In this document: positions 1 to 11,900 of the stretch, piece after piece
Layout of the letters: every line of letters begins with the position of its first letter
How positions within the stretch are numbered: the stretch's first letter is position 1
Source of the DNA: Rhabditoides inermis
Taxonomy: Eukaryota; Nematoda; Chromadorea; Rhabditida; Rhabditidae
Assembly: GCA_963966185.1 (NCBI GenBank)
Contig: CAWZYM010000395.1
Location: 786,001-850,000 of the forward strand
DNA length: 64,000 nucleotides
Direction: 5' to 3'
The notes under the pieces: generated by a model
The model's database searches: none
What the model was told of the DNA's origin: nothing
Seen by the model: the letters and a program-made list of their open reading frames with translations, nothing else
Program-made: the position numbers and the translations under genes

Positions 1-515
1 GTCCCTTCTCCCCACCCCACCGGGCGGCATTTCCTATTGTGCGAATGCAGATTTACAGCCTCTTCAGTGTTTCCGATCCGCTCCAGTCAGTCGTCATTAC
101 ACCTGCCCCCCATCTCTCCCTATTTTGCAGTGGCCTGGCCAATGGTTGTTGCTGTGTTTACTGTCTGCTGCCAGCCACATCCTACCAGTTTCCACTTTTT
201 CTGTTGTCCTTCTCTTCTCTCTGGATAGCATATTTGTCTGTGCTGGGAGAAAGTACCATCTTGCGTTTGCCCTGTCGCGTTTTTTGTCGCTGTTACAGCG
301 CCGCCATCCGTGGCCTGCCTAGCTGTGCTATATGTGTTGGTAGTGTTTGTGTTAGTAGTGTCTATCGGTTCCCGATCTCTCGAATGGCATATCCAGAGAA
401 CAACGGGCCTGGCTGGCAGATCGCAATCTCTCATCCCGCACGCTCTCTTCGCACCTTCGCTCTCGTCTCGTTATGCTGATGCTAGCAAGTGTTCCTATAA
501 TCGTTTCTGTTCAGA
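1..515. other. 5' flank of the EGF-ShK-nitrobindin gene
   Basis: I see no convincing exon here. The stretch is pyrimidine-rich and ends in a good 3' splice site at 505-514 (TTTCTGTTCAG), one base before the start codon at 516. This is either a trans-splice acceptor or the end of a 5'UTR intron. Open frames in this stretch have no domain and no splice continuity with the gene downstream. Confidence 0.4.
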
Positions 516-1089
516 ATGCGCTTGCTGGTGTTGCTGTGCGCCGTCGTGGTGTGTGTCGCCGCCCAAGTGGTGAGCAAGGATGGTGAGTCCCGCTATACAA
601 CATTCCCTCCATCCCGCTCTCTCTTTCTGTTTCACCCCAATTCATATGCGACCGCCGCGCCCAGCACCCCTGGGACCCCTCACCCCAACTCGCGCCTTGT
701 TTTGAGTGTACATACACACATTTGCATACAACCCAGCATGAGATAGACATGTCTCTGCGTTTGAAAGAGACTGGCAGAGAGAATGGCGTAATGCATTGCA
801 GTGATCGACTTCTGTCACCCCGACGACCCCAAGTCGTGTGGCGATCGAGGGAGGTGCAAGGAGAAGAGGACGGGCAACCGATGCGAGTGCCCTCGAGGCT
901 GGATGGGACGCGGATGCGCCAGTGAGTACCCTGTACCCACCACCATAATCACATATTCCATTCGTATGGCTGTGTATGTTCTTCGCAATCGCAGCCCCTC
1001 GCTAACTCAATCCCCTCATTCCTACAAATGCATTGTTCTCTTTTGGGGAGAGGGGCAGAGGCCTCAGGGGTGTTCAACCCGACAGCGAA

Positions 1090-1130
<41 letters not shown>

Positions 1131-3551
1131 AAGAGAAAGAGAGGGAGAAAGAGAAAGAGAGAGTCGAATCTGGGAGCGGCCGGGCCGAGAACAGGCACGA
1201 AACGGCAAAAAAAGAAGAAAAAAAGAGAGATCCATGAATGATGCAGACTGCTAATCAGCCGGCTTCTCCTCGGGTCAATTGGCCCCTGCGTATGTCGTGG
1301 TGTGACTCGCAAAAACTCATAATCCCCGCTGGTTGTTGGTTCTCGCGCCGCTGTTTTGCACCGGAAGTCGATTGGAGGGAGGCTTGCCTGAGGGCATGCT
1401 GGGCGAGAGGAGCCCGCTGCGAACTTATCATGCCGTGATGGATGGGCAGTGTTCGGGAGGTTCGAAGCTGCCGGGCAGTGGAGAAATGAGAGAGGGAATG
1501 AAGTGGAGTGGAGAGGGGATTCTTGCAGGGCCGTGTCAGGACGTGTACAGGAGCTGCAAGCGCTGGAAGGAGGAGGACAGGTGTTCGTGGACGCGCCCCA
1601 TCTCCCCCTTCTTCACTGACAACTGCGCCCTCTCGTGCGGATTCTGCCAGGGAGACGGCAAGCGTGAGTAGTCTCCAGCCCGCACTCTCCAACCTCCTTA
1701 CAGGGCTGGCACTCGCCCTACCGCCCATCCTCGACTCGATTGCGTGGCTGGTCGGCCGCTGGGAGGCGCGCACCACCTCGGGAGAGAGGTGCATCCCCTC
1801 TCCCCTTTCTCCCCTCACTCCCCACTTGCAGGTTCCCCGAGGCGATGTCGGGTCCGTACGCGGAGGTGCTGGAGGTGCAGATATCAGATGTGCCCATGTT
1901 CGACCGCCCGCCTGTCAACATCAGGTGAGAGTGCAGGAGGGGGCACTCGAATCGCACCGTCGCGATCCGCGTGCCACGGCGACACTGTCACTTTCAGCTG
2001 CTCCCCCCTTTCACATCATCACTGCCCCGCACTTTTTATTGTGTGTGCCTCACATATTGCATTGCTCATTACACAATTATTCCTTTTTCACAAGGAACGC
2101 CGGCAGCGGCGGAAGGGGAATAGAAGGGCTGAATTGATAATGGCGACATCCGGGGGGAGAGACAGAGAGATGGGAGGAAGAGGGAAGTGAATGTATGTGT
2201 GTTGAGTGTGTACGCGGCAACTCTGGACGGACAGGATGTGCATCGCGAGCTGGGATTCATGACTGGCAAGCCGTTCCACGAGGACACCGGCTTCGTAGAC
2301 TTTGACAAGCCCGCCGAAGGAGACGACCTCGTCGCTATCGAACTCGTCTCCAACACAGGTGAGGGGTGGGACTCGAGAGAGATGGGGAGAAAGAGGAAGC
2401 AAGTGAGAGAAAGAAAAGAGAAGAGGTGGAATGGATCCCACCCGTATTCGGTGGATGTTTTCATCGCCCGCCACTCACTCCATTCGCAAATAAGAGAGGA
2501 GAAGAAGAGAAAGCGTATTCGGCGGGTGCCGAAATGAGAATGCGAGAATGGCATGGTTATTACTGTAATTGAATCTCGGTAGGAATGGAGAAGAGGGGCG
2601 CAGTGATGACTCTATCTCCATCTCTTTCTATCCCCATTTGCCGCGAATGCTTTCGTTTCGCGTAGGCAATGTGTCGGCGGGGCAGCTTCTCGCAAAACAT
2701 TAAGCCCGATTGAAGTTGAGAGGGGGCTCATTATGAATGCCGACATGATTATTTGTGTATATAGCGATGTACTCTGTGTCGTGGGAGGTTGTGGTTCGCA
2801 CTCTCTCGTAGACGCTTCCCGAATCCTCTTCTGCCTACCCTGCGCGTGCCCACACTAGCCTCGCTGCTGACTTTTTTTCGCGCGCCTGAATTCCCCCCGC
2901 CAATTGCAGTGTTCCTTGTACGTGTCTCGGTTCACATTTCATTTCGGGATCTAGGGATGACGCGTGGAATTAGAAATGCGAGTGTGTGGCGTTGAGGGGC
3001 GCGAGCGTGAGGGCACAGAAAGGGGGGAGACAAAGGGTGCGGGTCCCGCGGGGCCGGCGCGAGTGGCTCAATCACGGATGCCCCCTTCTTTCCCCCACCC
3101 CGACATGCTACTCCTATGCAAATCAGACACGCCAATTACCGCGCACACACACTGCTCTTCCTGTTGCGAGAGCCAAGTGCTCGGTAAGATGGACAGGACA
3201 GAGGGGCGGAGGAGGGGAGGTAAGCGAGCCACAAGATTGCCGGGGTAATACGCATGATGAGTGCATATGGGATAGTGGATATGAGAGTATGCGAGTGCGT
3301 ATATGCGATGTGTAATATGCGGTACGCCATATGGAGAGGAATGGGTGAGATAGAGAGAGACGGAGAGAGAAGAAGAAGCAGGGGAATGAGCCGTGCTCGA
3401 ATCACTGACGTGCTCTTGACTGCCATCTCATTGCGAGTACACACACCACAGGCCTCTCAACCATCGAAGAGGGAATCGTTCTCGGCGAGAGCCTCAAGAT
3501 AGAGACCAAGCACAAGAAGAGCATGATCGGATGGTGGAAGGAGCACAAGGA

Positions 3552-3592
<41 letters not shown>

Positions 3593-3800
3593 CAGGGTTC
3601 ATTCATACATTGCAGTCAAAGAGAATGTTCAAGCTGGTGTCTCCGGATATGCTGGAGGAGCGAGTGATTGTCACCGATGCGCAAGGCAACACAAAGAAGT
3701 GGTTGAAACGGTGAGTAAGGCGCGCGCGTAAGAGAGCAAAGGTGGGAATTGCAGGTACCGCAAGACATTCGACTATCTCACTGCCTACGAGAACGCATAA
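516..3800 (+). CDS. Secreted EGF-like + ShK + nitrobindin-like (THAP4-type) protein
   Basis: Nine exons keep one frame: 516-582, 802-921, 1529-1663, 1704-1788, 1832-1924, 2207-2358, 3452-3552, 3616-3710 and 3755-3800, giving 297 residues. Residues 1-17 are a signal peptide (MRLLVLLCAVVVCVAA). Residues 24-62 hold a six-cysteine EGF-like module, and about 64-105 a six-cysteine ShK module ending SCGFC. From about 108 the protein follows the nitrobindin/THAP4 C-terminal barrel: ILDSIAWLVGRWEA, then VHRELGFMTGKP, then the segment around LVAIELVSNTG. Known nitrobindins bind ferric haem through a histidine near the C-terminus. Here that region reads KTFDYLTAYENA and has no histidine, so haem binding is doubtful. 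The protein is probably extracellular. In exon 3 the frame could also read through the donor to a stop at 1669-1671, which would give a short EGF-ShK isoform. The exon 6 acceptor (TGTTGAG) is weak but is the one that keeps the barrel in frame. Confidence 0.85.
1092..1127. repeat. (GA)n microsatellite in intron 2
   Basis: Uninterrupted GA dinucleotides within the intron 922-1528, followed by a purine-rich tail to about 1165. Confidence 0.95.
3555..3585. repeat. (GA)n microsatellite starting at a 5' splice site
   Basis: The donor after exon 7 reads GAG|GTGAGA and runs directly into GA repeats. The whole intron 3553-3615 is only 63 bases and the repeat takes half of it. Confidence 0.95.
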
Positions 3801-4732
3801 GAAAAGTGCACTCACCAGTTCGAAGCTGCCCGACAGACTGATCGTGTTCTTCACAGCATCCTGGAACATCGATTCGTGTCATTCCCTATTCCCTGCTCAT
3901 TTTGTACATTTTCACATTGTCTCTCACTTCTCTCCCACACTTGCCTACAACCATACCATACAATTTTCATTATGTACGCTTAGCGACTTATACTCGGGTA
4001 ATGTGCTCTCTCTCCCCCCCCTCTCATTCTCTTTCTCCTTCTCCCATTTCTCTCAACATATGTCTTCAACTAGCACTTTTCGCTCACCGCCTCTGCCCTA
4101 ATGTGCACTGCATTTGATAAAAATATAAATAATTACCAGCTTGATTATTTGATAGAGAAAGACACTCATCGAGACGTGCACGATTTTCTTCGGATGGGTG
4201 ACGGGGCGGGTACCCTTTCTGAAACAAGAGGTAGTAGTGATAGCAAGGAGGGGAGTAGGGTGAGAAGACAAGGAGGGGTTCTGTGTTGTGCTTCGTCGCA
4301 TCTCTTGCGCCTACTTTCGATTGTTTTGCATCGCGCGAGACGATAACACAACGCGGTTTTATCTCGTCCCCTCTCTCATTTTCCCGATGCCGGCTACAAT
4401 GCGGCCTGGCTGCTCGGCGGTGGGTGATCGTCCGAGTGTCAGCCAGCCATCGGAACGCCCCTGCCGCCCCAGCCCCATCCAACTCCCATCCGATGCAAAT
4501 CACATCGAAAACATCGCGAGGGCACACGCCGCACCCTGGCCATTGTCCCTCCCTCCTCCCGCCACTCACTATACCCAACCACACCCACCACACACAATTG
4601 CATGCTAACTGAGATGCGCGACGATGAGTGAGGATGTGACATGAGAAGGCAGCGGGCGTGCGAGAGAGGGAGTGTTTATCACACGAGCTATGAGAGAGGT
4701 CCCACTGGGTGCACACCACCACCAGTCAGGGG
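3801..4732. other. Intergenic region between convergent genes
   Basis: This is the space between the stop of the EGF-ShK gene (+) and the stop of the 114-residue orphan (-). The stretch 3800-4090 is CT-rich and 4110-4160 is AT-rich. I found no exon chain that keeps a frame and no clear AATAAA. Long open frames on both strands here have biased composition and no domain. Confidence 0.4.
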
Positions 4733-5234
4733 TCAGCTCGCCCCATTCACTGTGACGAATCGCCCCTCGAAGCACACACGCGCCTCACACTGCCCTCTCC
4801 CAAAAGCCAAAAAAGAGCCGATGCCCGGCTCGGGGCAGGCAAGGTGGGCAGATAATAGAAGGAGGAGGAATGGGAGAGGGGTTGCTGATATGGGACAAGG
4901 GTATACTTGCCTGTAGTAGCGCAGTAGGTCGTCGTGCAGCCGGTACGTGACTGGAATGTCCTGTCTGCGGAGCGTCTTGAAATTCTCTGGCAGCAGGTAA
5001 TCAGAGGATCCGAATGCGCGTCGCAGTCGCTCACTCGGCAAAAGGTCGTCCAAGTGGTCCACTTCCTCGTTCCGTACCACTCCCTCGCCCTGCATTGGCG
5101 AACGTAGAGGATAGGGAGAGAACACTCACCTTTTGGGGCGCCTTCTCCTCGCGCAGCTTCACCTCCTCGGAGATACATGTGAGCAGACAGGTGGCAAGGA
5201 GGAGTGCGAGTACGAGTCGTCTGCGACGGCGCAT
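4733..5234 (-). CDS. Small secreted orphan protein (114 aa)
   Basis: Three exons on the minus strand: 5234-5130, 5089-4907 and 4789-4733, all joined in phase 0. The N-terminus MRRRRRLVLALLLATCLLTC is a basic n-region followed by a hydrophobic core, a typical signal peptide of about 22 residues. The mature part is acidic in the middle (EEVDHLDDLLPSERL) and has only two cysteines near the C-terminus (CEARVCFEGRFVTV), which could form one disulphide. I do not recognise the family. The second donor is ambiguous: GT at 4906-4905 keeps the frame used here, while a perfect CAG|GCAAGT GC-type donor lies four bases upstream and would give a different short tail. The start has no acceptor-like sequence close by, unlike most genes here. 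Confidence 0.6.
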
Positions 5235-5878
5235 CGTGGCGAGTGGGGTATGGAGGAAGGGAGGGAGGGAGGAGAGGAGAGGAGGGAGGAGGGAGAGCGC
5301 GCCTCAAGGGGGCGGGGCCAACAATCCGCTCTCCTATACAACACAACAACTACTCCAAACGGGCTCATAACACAACACAAGCGACAAGAGAATGTGAGTC
5401 GATGCGATTGGATGAATGAGAAGCTGCATCGCACTTTTTTCTGTTGCCGGTGAATTTGAGTGTGAAAAGGATTGGCCAATATCAACAAGTACAAGCGAGA
5501 TGAAAATTTCTCGTACTAGTTTAGAAGGGATAAAATGTTTGAATATTTTCAGATGAATACTATTTTTAAATGAATTGATAAAATCTAACGCTGCAGTACT
5601 AATTACGCCTAAATTAAAATCATATTAGGCATTACGAAATGATCGGATTGTTAAACTATTAAATTTGAATATTTTTTCTTGCTTTGTAATGTTTTGCAAT
5701 GTAATATAAAACATGTAAATTGTTGTTTCAGATATCCTATTTGTTTCTTTATGTTGTTGTCGTCATAATTAAAGAGGAGATATTTCAGATGACGGGATAG
5801 TGACATTCGATTTCGTCATTTTTCGTGAACCTAGCAATTAATGTTTCTTCATACACACTTTCTGAATTGCTAAGCGAA
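5235..5878. other. Intergenic, AT-rich
   Basis: Divergent promoter space between the minus-strand orphan and the acidic orphan. From about 5500 the sequence becomes clearly AT-rich. An acceptor-like TTGTTTCAG at about 5724-5732 and another TTTCAG at about 5784-5789 could be trans-splice or 5'UTR sites for the next gene. No other feature seen. Confidence 0.4.
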
Positions 5879-6655
5879 ATGCTCGTTCTATCGCTTCTCC
5901 GGGAGGTAGTTGACCTGGGAGATTTCGTGAGACATCATCTCAATGAAGAACCAACTGAACAACGCAACTTAATTCGCCAACAAGAAGCCACCAACTCACC
6001 GCCTCGCGAGGAAAGGTGATTCATTTACCTACGTATCCATATTGTACGTTTTAATGTTTTATATACGCGTTTTAGTTGTTTTCACGTCGAAGAGGATGCG
6101 CATCGCGACGCTGCGAATGAGAACACTTTCTCGACGGTCGCCGATCCCGATCCGGAAGAGCCCGGTAAGTGATCTTCCATATTTCGAAATGACCAGTAGA
6201 ATGTGGTAATTGAGTAAAGGATCTAGAAAGTTCTCGTCATTTGTTCATTTCGTGCAGATCTCGAGTGGGATTCGTCTGCTGACGTGGACTACCACGAGAC
6301 TAGCGTCGCCCTCATAGAGTGCGACTCGCTTCTCAGCATGCAAAACGGTAATCTCCAATCCTTCCTGGTTCCCACCGGTGAGCACTTGCAGATGGAGGAC
6401 GTTTCGATACGTTCGACGTGAACGAGCTGCAGATGGAATACGACAGCCTGAGTCTGCACGGCAATCCGGGAGATACACAGGTGCTTTTAGGTGATCTTTA
6501 TTACCATGTTTTAACGTAGTTTCTAGTGTGACGACGATTTGTTCGCCGAGGAGTTGCCTTTGGATGCGGATATGGCTCTTCGCTATCAAAAGATTACTCG
6601 ATTCGCCTCGTTTGCCGATTGGAACAGAGTTGCCGAGAGAAGTGAGTGTTTATAA
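5879..6655 (+). CDS. Acidic orphan protein, both ends uncertain (about 177 aa as modelled)
   Basis: Five exons join in consistent phase: 5879-6015, 6076-6164, 6258-6347, 6392-6480 and 6527-6641 (or 6655). The product is rich in Asp and Glu, for example DPDPEEPDLEWDSSADVDYH, with a short hydrophobic N-terminus MLVLSLLREVVDLG. I see no domain. The first methionine at 5879 is the first in frame after a stop at 5801-5803, but an upstream exon joined at 5835 (AACCTAG acceptor) is possible. At the 3' end the frame reaches TAA at 6653-6655, but the sequence at 6642 (A|GTGAGT) is an equally good donor, so the gene may continue, perhaps to the exon-like stretch ending at 7016. Third positions are less GC-rich than in neighbouring genes. 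Confidence 0.5.
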
Positions 6656-7705
6656 TACCGGAATATATAATGTATATTATCGCCAATTCAAACAATGATT
6701 ATAAAATGAAACTGATGATACTTGGCCGTCAGTCGAGGGATTTTGACAGATGGCGTGTTTTGATCCTCCTGTTGGCACACTTTCCGGCCCCGGTGTGGCT
6801 GGTTGCCTTTTCGCGCCAATTTTTGCGTGGCTCGATTGACCCAGAGCGCGCACTCGGCTGTGGTTCCTCTTTTCTCAACGCCCGCACCCCCTCCCCACCG
6901 TCCCTCCCGTACTAAGACGACTTGCACCTACCGGATATTGTTATTACAATCTGTGGATGTGCACTACGAGTACACGATGATCAGCGTCGGCAATGGCATC
7001 GTCAGTCAGTTTATGGGTGAGTCTCACTGGAATTATATTGTGATCACAGGTGTATGCTTAGTGTGGGTATGATAATTTGTTTGCGCACTGCATAATGCGG
7101 GCTTATGCTAGGGGATGTTCTGTCTTGGGGTTGGTTATGATGTTTACCTAACACTCATCATTCCTAACTCATTTGCTTACCACGAATCAGCGTTCATTCT
7201 GCTTCTTTACTTGAATTTTCCCTGTTTATGATAATAGTTTTGTCTGGTCATTGAGCTGCGTTTCTCGTTTGTGCTCGCACCTTTGGGCGTGCGGTGAGGG
7301 ATTTGATGAATGATGGTACACTGGGTGTCTTGCCGTGGTGGCCGCATGCTGCGCCTGCGCATTGCGTTGGCAACAGAGTGAGTGTGGGATGCGATGAGTG
7401 ATTGGGATGTGGTGACGAGCAGGCACGTGTGTTGTGGTGGTGCTGGTGGTCAGCAAAGGGAGGGAGGGAATGCGTATGTGAATGAATGAACGGGAGTGTA
7501 ATCGAACGGAGTCCAAGCCGGCAGTCGGCTCTCGCACCTGCCGCGCTCGTGGTCGCGTATGTTTCAGGCGATTGTTGTGTCGCGGACGGTTTGCCCGCGT
7601 GTGCGATTGGAAATGGAATAGTCGAGTAGTGATTGACAGTTTGTGTGCGAAGTGGGTGTGTGCGAGTGTGATGTCGTGAATGGAATGTGCCATCTGTTCT
7701 CCCTC

Positions 7706-7744
<39 letters not shown>

Positions 7745-8934
7745 TCTCTCTCTCCATTTCATCGTTTAATGGTCAAAACTCGTGTGCGCACCTCATTAGA
7801 GGATTCAAAATCTCTGACACATGTTGTATTCCGCTATACGTGTGTATGCAGGGTGGTGTTGCGCGATGCGAGCTGCGTAATTGTCTTGCGTGTTGCATGT
7901 TTGCCAGCTTATGAAGTGTGCGCTGTGTTCCGTCCGTTCTGATTTGCATTCGCTCATCTTCAGTCTTCCCCTCCCGCCTCTCATCTGTAGTACTGACCTC
8001 TCCGGCCTCTTAAATGTGCTTCAAGCATATGTGTATGTGAACACGTCCATTAAGTGGTGAATTGTTCCGAATCGAGGGTGCGGAGTGTGCCGAGATCTCT
8101 CTCATTGTTCAAATGCCGCTCTCACTTGCCGGACGTTGTTTCCGTTTTTCTGCTCTTCCTCGAATTTCCCTTTGATTTGACAGTAGCCGGTTAGATTGGG
8201 CGGAGGTGTTCATCTAGATGTTTGTATACTTTTTCTTTACTCTCATTGTGCAAATCGCATATCGTGTTTCATCCACTTGATATTATTGCTTCTGACTGAG
8301 ATTGAGTAGCTATAGTGGCAGGTCGGTGGACACTTGTCGCGGATGGGAGTGAGAGATGTGACCTGTTCTGACCTCTTGGCTGTGACAAAGAGTGGATGAA
8401 CAGCCGTGTTGGTGGTGGCAGAGGCCAGCGCGGTCGTCGGTGTAAAGGAGCCGACGCCACTTGCGCATCTATCTGACCATCTCAAAACTCTTTTAGTACA
8501 TATTATTATTATTTCTTTCCGCGCCCACTAAGTTCTTTAATTCACCGAGTCTTGCTTTTGGAAATGTGATGTTGAGTAATGGTCATAACGAGTAGTTGTT
8601 TTTGAATGTCGCATGTGTGTGTGTGTCTTGTCCGCGAATGTGTAATACTGAGTGAGTGACTGCCTGCAGCGGCTACTGCTTGCATCGCACCGACACTCTT
8701 TTTCATATTGTATCTCTCATATTTATCATTCTCTTCCACGCGCCCCATTTTCCACACGTGCTTGGTGCTCAATAGCTCACTCATATGCCACTTTTTCAAT
8801 TCATTCTATGACTATTTCAGCACTATGCTTTGATAGGGAGAATTTACTTCAACTCTGTTATTTTCTACACAAAGGTTTGGTTCGAATTGCGATTTCTGCA
8901 ATCACTACTTCCATTGCAGTGATAGCGATTTACA
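6656..8934. other. Gap with one weak exon candidate and a (CT)n tract
   Basis: The stretch about 6950-7016 has codon use like the real exons of this window (DVHYEYTMISVGNGIVSQF) and ends in ATGG|GTGAGT, but I could not connect it in phase with either neighbour. The rest looks like intron or intergenic DNA, with a long CT tract at 7706-7754. The end of the gap is the acceptor at 8919 in front of the coiled-coil gene. Confidence 0.4.
7706..7754. repeat. (CT)n microsatellite
   Basis: CT dinucleotides with one TG interruption, outside any modelled gene. Confidence 0.95.
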
Positions 8935-11900
8935 ATGGATGAACGCGTTTCTACTGGGAGTATTGGGGAGCGGATGATTTTGCGGACGACATCGTCGGGT
9001 GGTTCGATGAGACAGACACTGACGCGCGCTCTAAAGTCTACTCTAAAGCGGTCACCCAGCAAGGAGACGCGGGAGAAGACGATGTGCAGCACTGGAACGA
9101 GCACTTGGGAGGGAGTGCCTCGCTCGGCCTCGTCGAGTGGCTCTTCCCTCGCACAGCCCCACCATCGCTCGTGCTCAAGTCAGCGTAGCAGCTCCGGCTG
9201 CTCGAGCATGTCCTATCTGCCCGCGCCTTTCCCACAACCACCCGCATACCACAAACATGATCTGATGACACAGAGCATGTATTGTCATCCGCCGGTCCCA
9301 CGACAAGAAGACTCTTTCTTCAAGAGGCGTCCCATGCCATCCTCTCCCAGTCTCGCTACGCTCAGAGACTTTGATTTACACGGAGAAGATTTCGACGATT
9401 CCAAGTCTACTATTTCGTCTGCGTCTACCAGCTTTATTACTAAAGGTCCTCGGAGATACAAACCACACAATCTGAGGCAGTTCCTCAAGTCACCAGGTAT
9501 TCTTTTGTTCCCTATTGTGTTATTCTATAACATTCAATAGACATTCAATAGAATTGATTGTGTTGTTTCTGACTTGGAACTTACATGATTCACATTGATG
9601 GAATACAATCCTCCGTAAATGGTTGTAGATTGTGGTTAATCTGAGATGCAGATATGATTTGCCTATTGTGCACGACCTTTGCCACTGCGATCACGTGTCT
9701 GGCGTCTCTCGTTTTTGCGTGCGCCCTTGTGTTTCTCTGGCCTGCCCCCACCTGCGCGAGTTGTCATCGCATGGCAATGGACGCCGCCCCATCCAGGGGT
9801 CACCGTCCATCCACACACACACTGCACACCCCTCACCAAATATAGTAGTAGCAGCCGTATAAGCGCTCCCTTCCCCATCGATCGATCCCTTCTTCTCTCC
9901 GCTCCGCAGCCAGCTGTTGATCCATATTATTTATTCTAATGGTGTATTTTATTGGATCGAGATGATGCTCTGTCCTGGATTACCATTCGGAGGAGGTGAG
10001 AATGACGTTGTATTTCTTGATATCACTGGCGCTGGCGCTTTCTTGATGTATTCGAAACACTTACTCTCCTGAGAATTTCCCGCGCTTTTTCAAAATGCGC
10101 CGGCAAGCTGTTGAATATACAATGAGTGAGGAAGAGGAATAGGGTGATGATGGTTAGAGCGCATATGGTTTGGCTCAGATGTGGCAAGTGTTCCAAGCGC
10201 ATAGTTATTGTTACTCCATAATTTCATCGATTCGCTGTGCTATTGAATGGGTATTCTATTCAAGAATATATGTGAGTTCTGAGTTATTTCCCTTCCCAAT
10301 ACGTTTACCTCCGCAGTTAGTTTTAATGAAAAGCAGTTGTGGTATTGGAACGATGTGTCTGGCTGGTTGTACGAGTGAGATATGTTGTTGATGGGTATAC
10401 ATGTACGCGTCTATGTGAGAATATGCGAGGTTTATCATCACGAGATGGGAGGAGGTGCGATCAGATCTAGTAGACTGGCAGCCAAAAGCACGCTTTGTGT
10501 GTGATTGATTCAGTCTCCCGCTATTTCTATTCCTCCACTATTTCTGTCAGTGCGTGCAAGTGTGCGAGTCGTATTTCACCTGAGTCATTGGTGTTTCTCT
10601 ATTCTCCTCGCCCCTGCTTTTTCATTGCTGCCGCCGCTAGCACTTGCGTGGTCATTAGAGGGCGCAAGTGCGTGTAATGCCGGCTGTATGATTGGGAATC
10701 ACCGAGCGCTCCTCGTATTCCACTCACACTTCGCCACTCAACGAACCGACTTCATCATGACTTGCTGAAAAGTGCACCAACTATGTGCATTATTTGTTTT
10801 GCTTCAGATGTGTTTATTTCTTTAACGACGAATTTATTTAATGGTAAGAATAAATTGTAGTAGTCCATTTTTTTTAAATTATAATAATTAACGTTTATAA
10901 TTAGCAATATGGTAATTATTTTGTTTCTAGTTCGCCTACGCCGTCGCGACACATCGCAGAGCGATGCTGTGGAGGCAGGGTTTGAGCCTGTGAGGGAGAC
11001 GCCTCCGCGCTGCAACTCGACCCACTCGCTCGGAGGAGCCGTCTCCCTCCACCCACTCCCCTTCCCCCGATCACAGTTCGACGTGCGACACTTTGAGGTG
11101 CGTTTGAATACGGCGAGGAGAATGACTATTTACGCCATGTGTTTCAGGACGCGCGTGATCGCCGCAAGTCGCGCGAGTTTTCCGCGCCGACAGCGGTGGT
11201 GGGTCCTCGACAGGGAGGAGATGCGGACGAGGGCAGGGTCGAGCGGGCCGTCAGCAGGGATCGCTCTCTCGTTGAACACAGGAGGAGTCTTCAGGCACTC
11301 AATGGTGAGAAATTAATTTCACACTTCAAATTCATGAGTTGTGACTGGTATGAAGAGAGCTATCAATGATGCTATCGTATCGACGTTTAGCCACTTGTCC
11401 GACTGTTGAAAGATGTGGAGTGAGGGGAGGATCAGTGAGCGCGGGATTGATGAGAGCGAGAGAATGAGTGAAAGTAGAGTGGCTGAGAGTATTCGACTGA
11501 CTAGAGATACACGAGTATCCTCGATGCTTATCACTTGTTATCGGGGCGTCGCCGATATAGGTTTCAAGTATCGGTGACTGGAGTGAGACTGCGTATTGCA
11601 TACTGCAGCTGCATTGTTGCCAGTCTATATCTACTACTACTTGTTTCTCACACACTGATCTCCGATTTACGAGTGAGCATAATGGAGGAGAGTGTTCTCC
11701 TCTCACCCGCTACTGTTCGAAGAAGGAGATGCTATATTCTCACCCCTTCTCCAACACCATCTAGAAGACAATCTGGTAATATAATTTGTGTGATATTATT
11801 TTGAACCTTATGAAAATAATTGGTATGTCACTCTCGATCTCGATCAGTCTATTGATTGAATGGTTGTCGGGCGTGCGAGGGAAGTAGCCGTAATTGGCTC

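Noticed and set aside
8943..9188. Second open frame of about 80 codons overlapping the first exon of the coiled-coil gene, with good third-position GC
   Set aside because: It begins right after a TGA at 8940-8942, has no start or acceptor, and ends at TAG while the chosen frame stays open for 187 codons and joins in phase to thirteen further exons.
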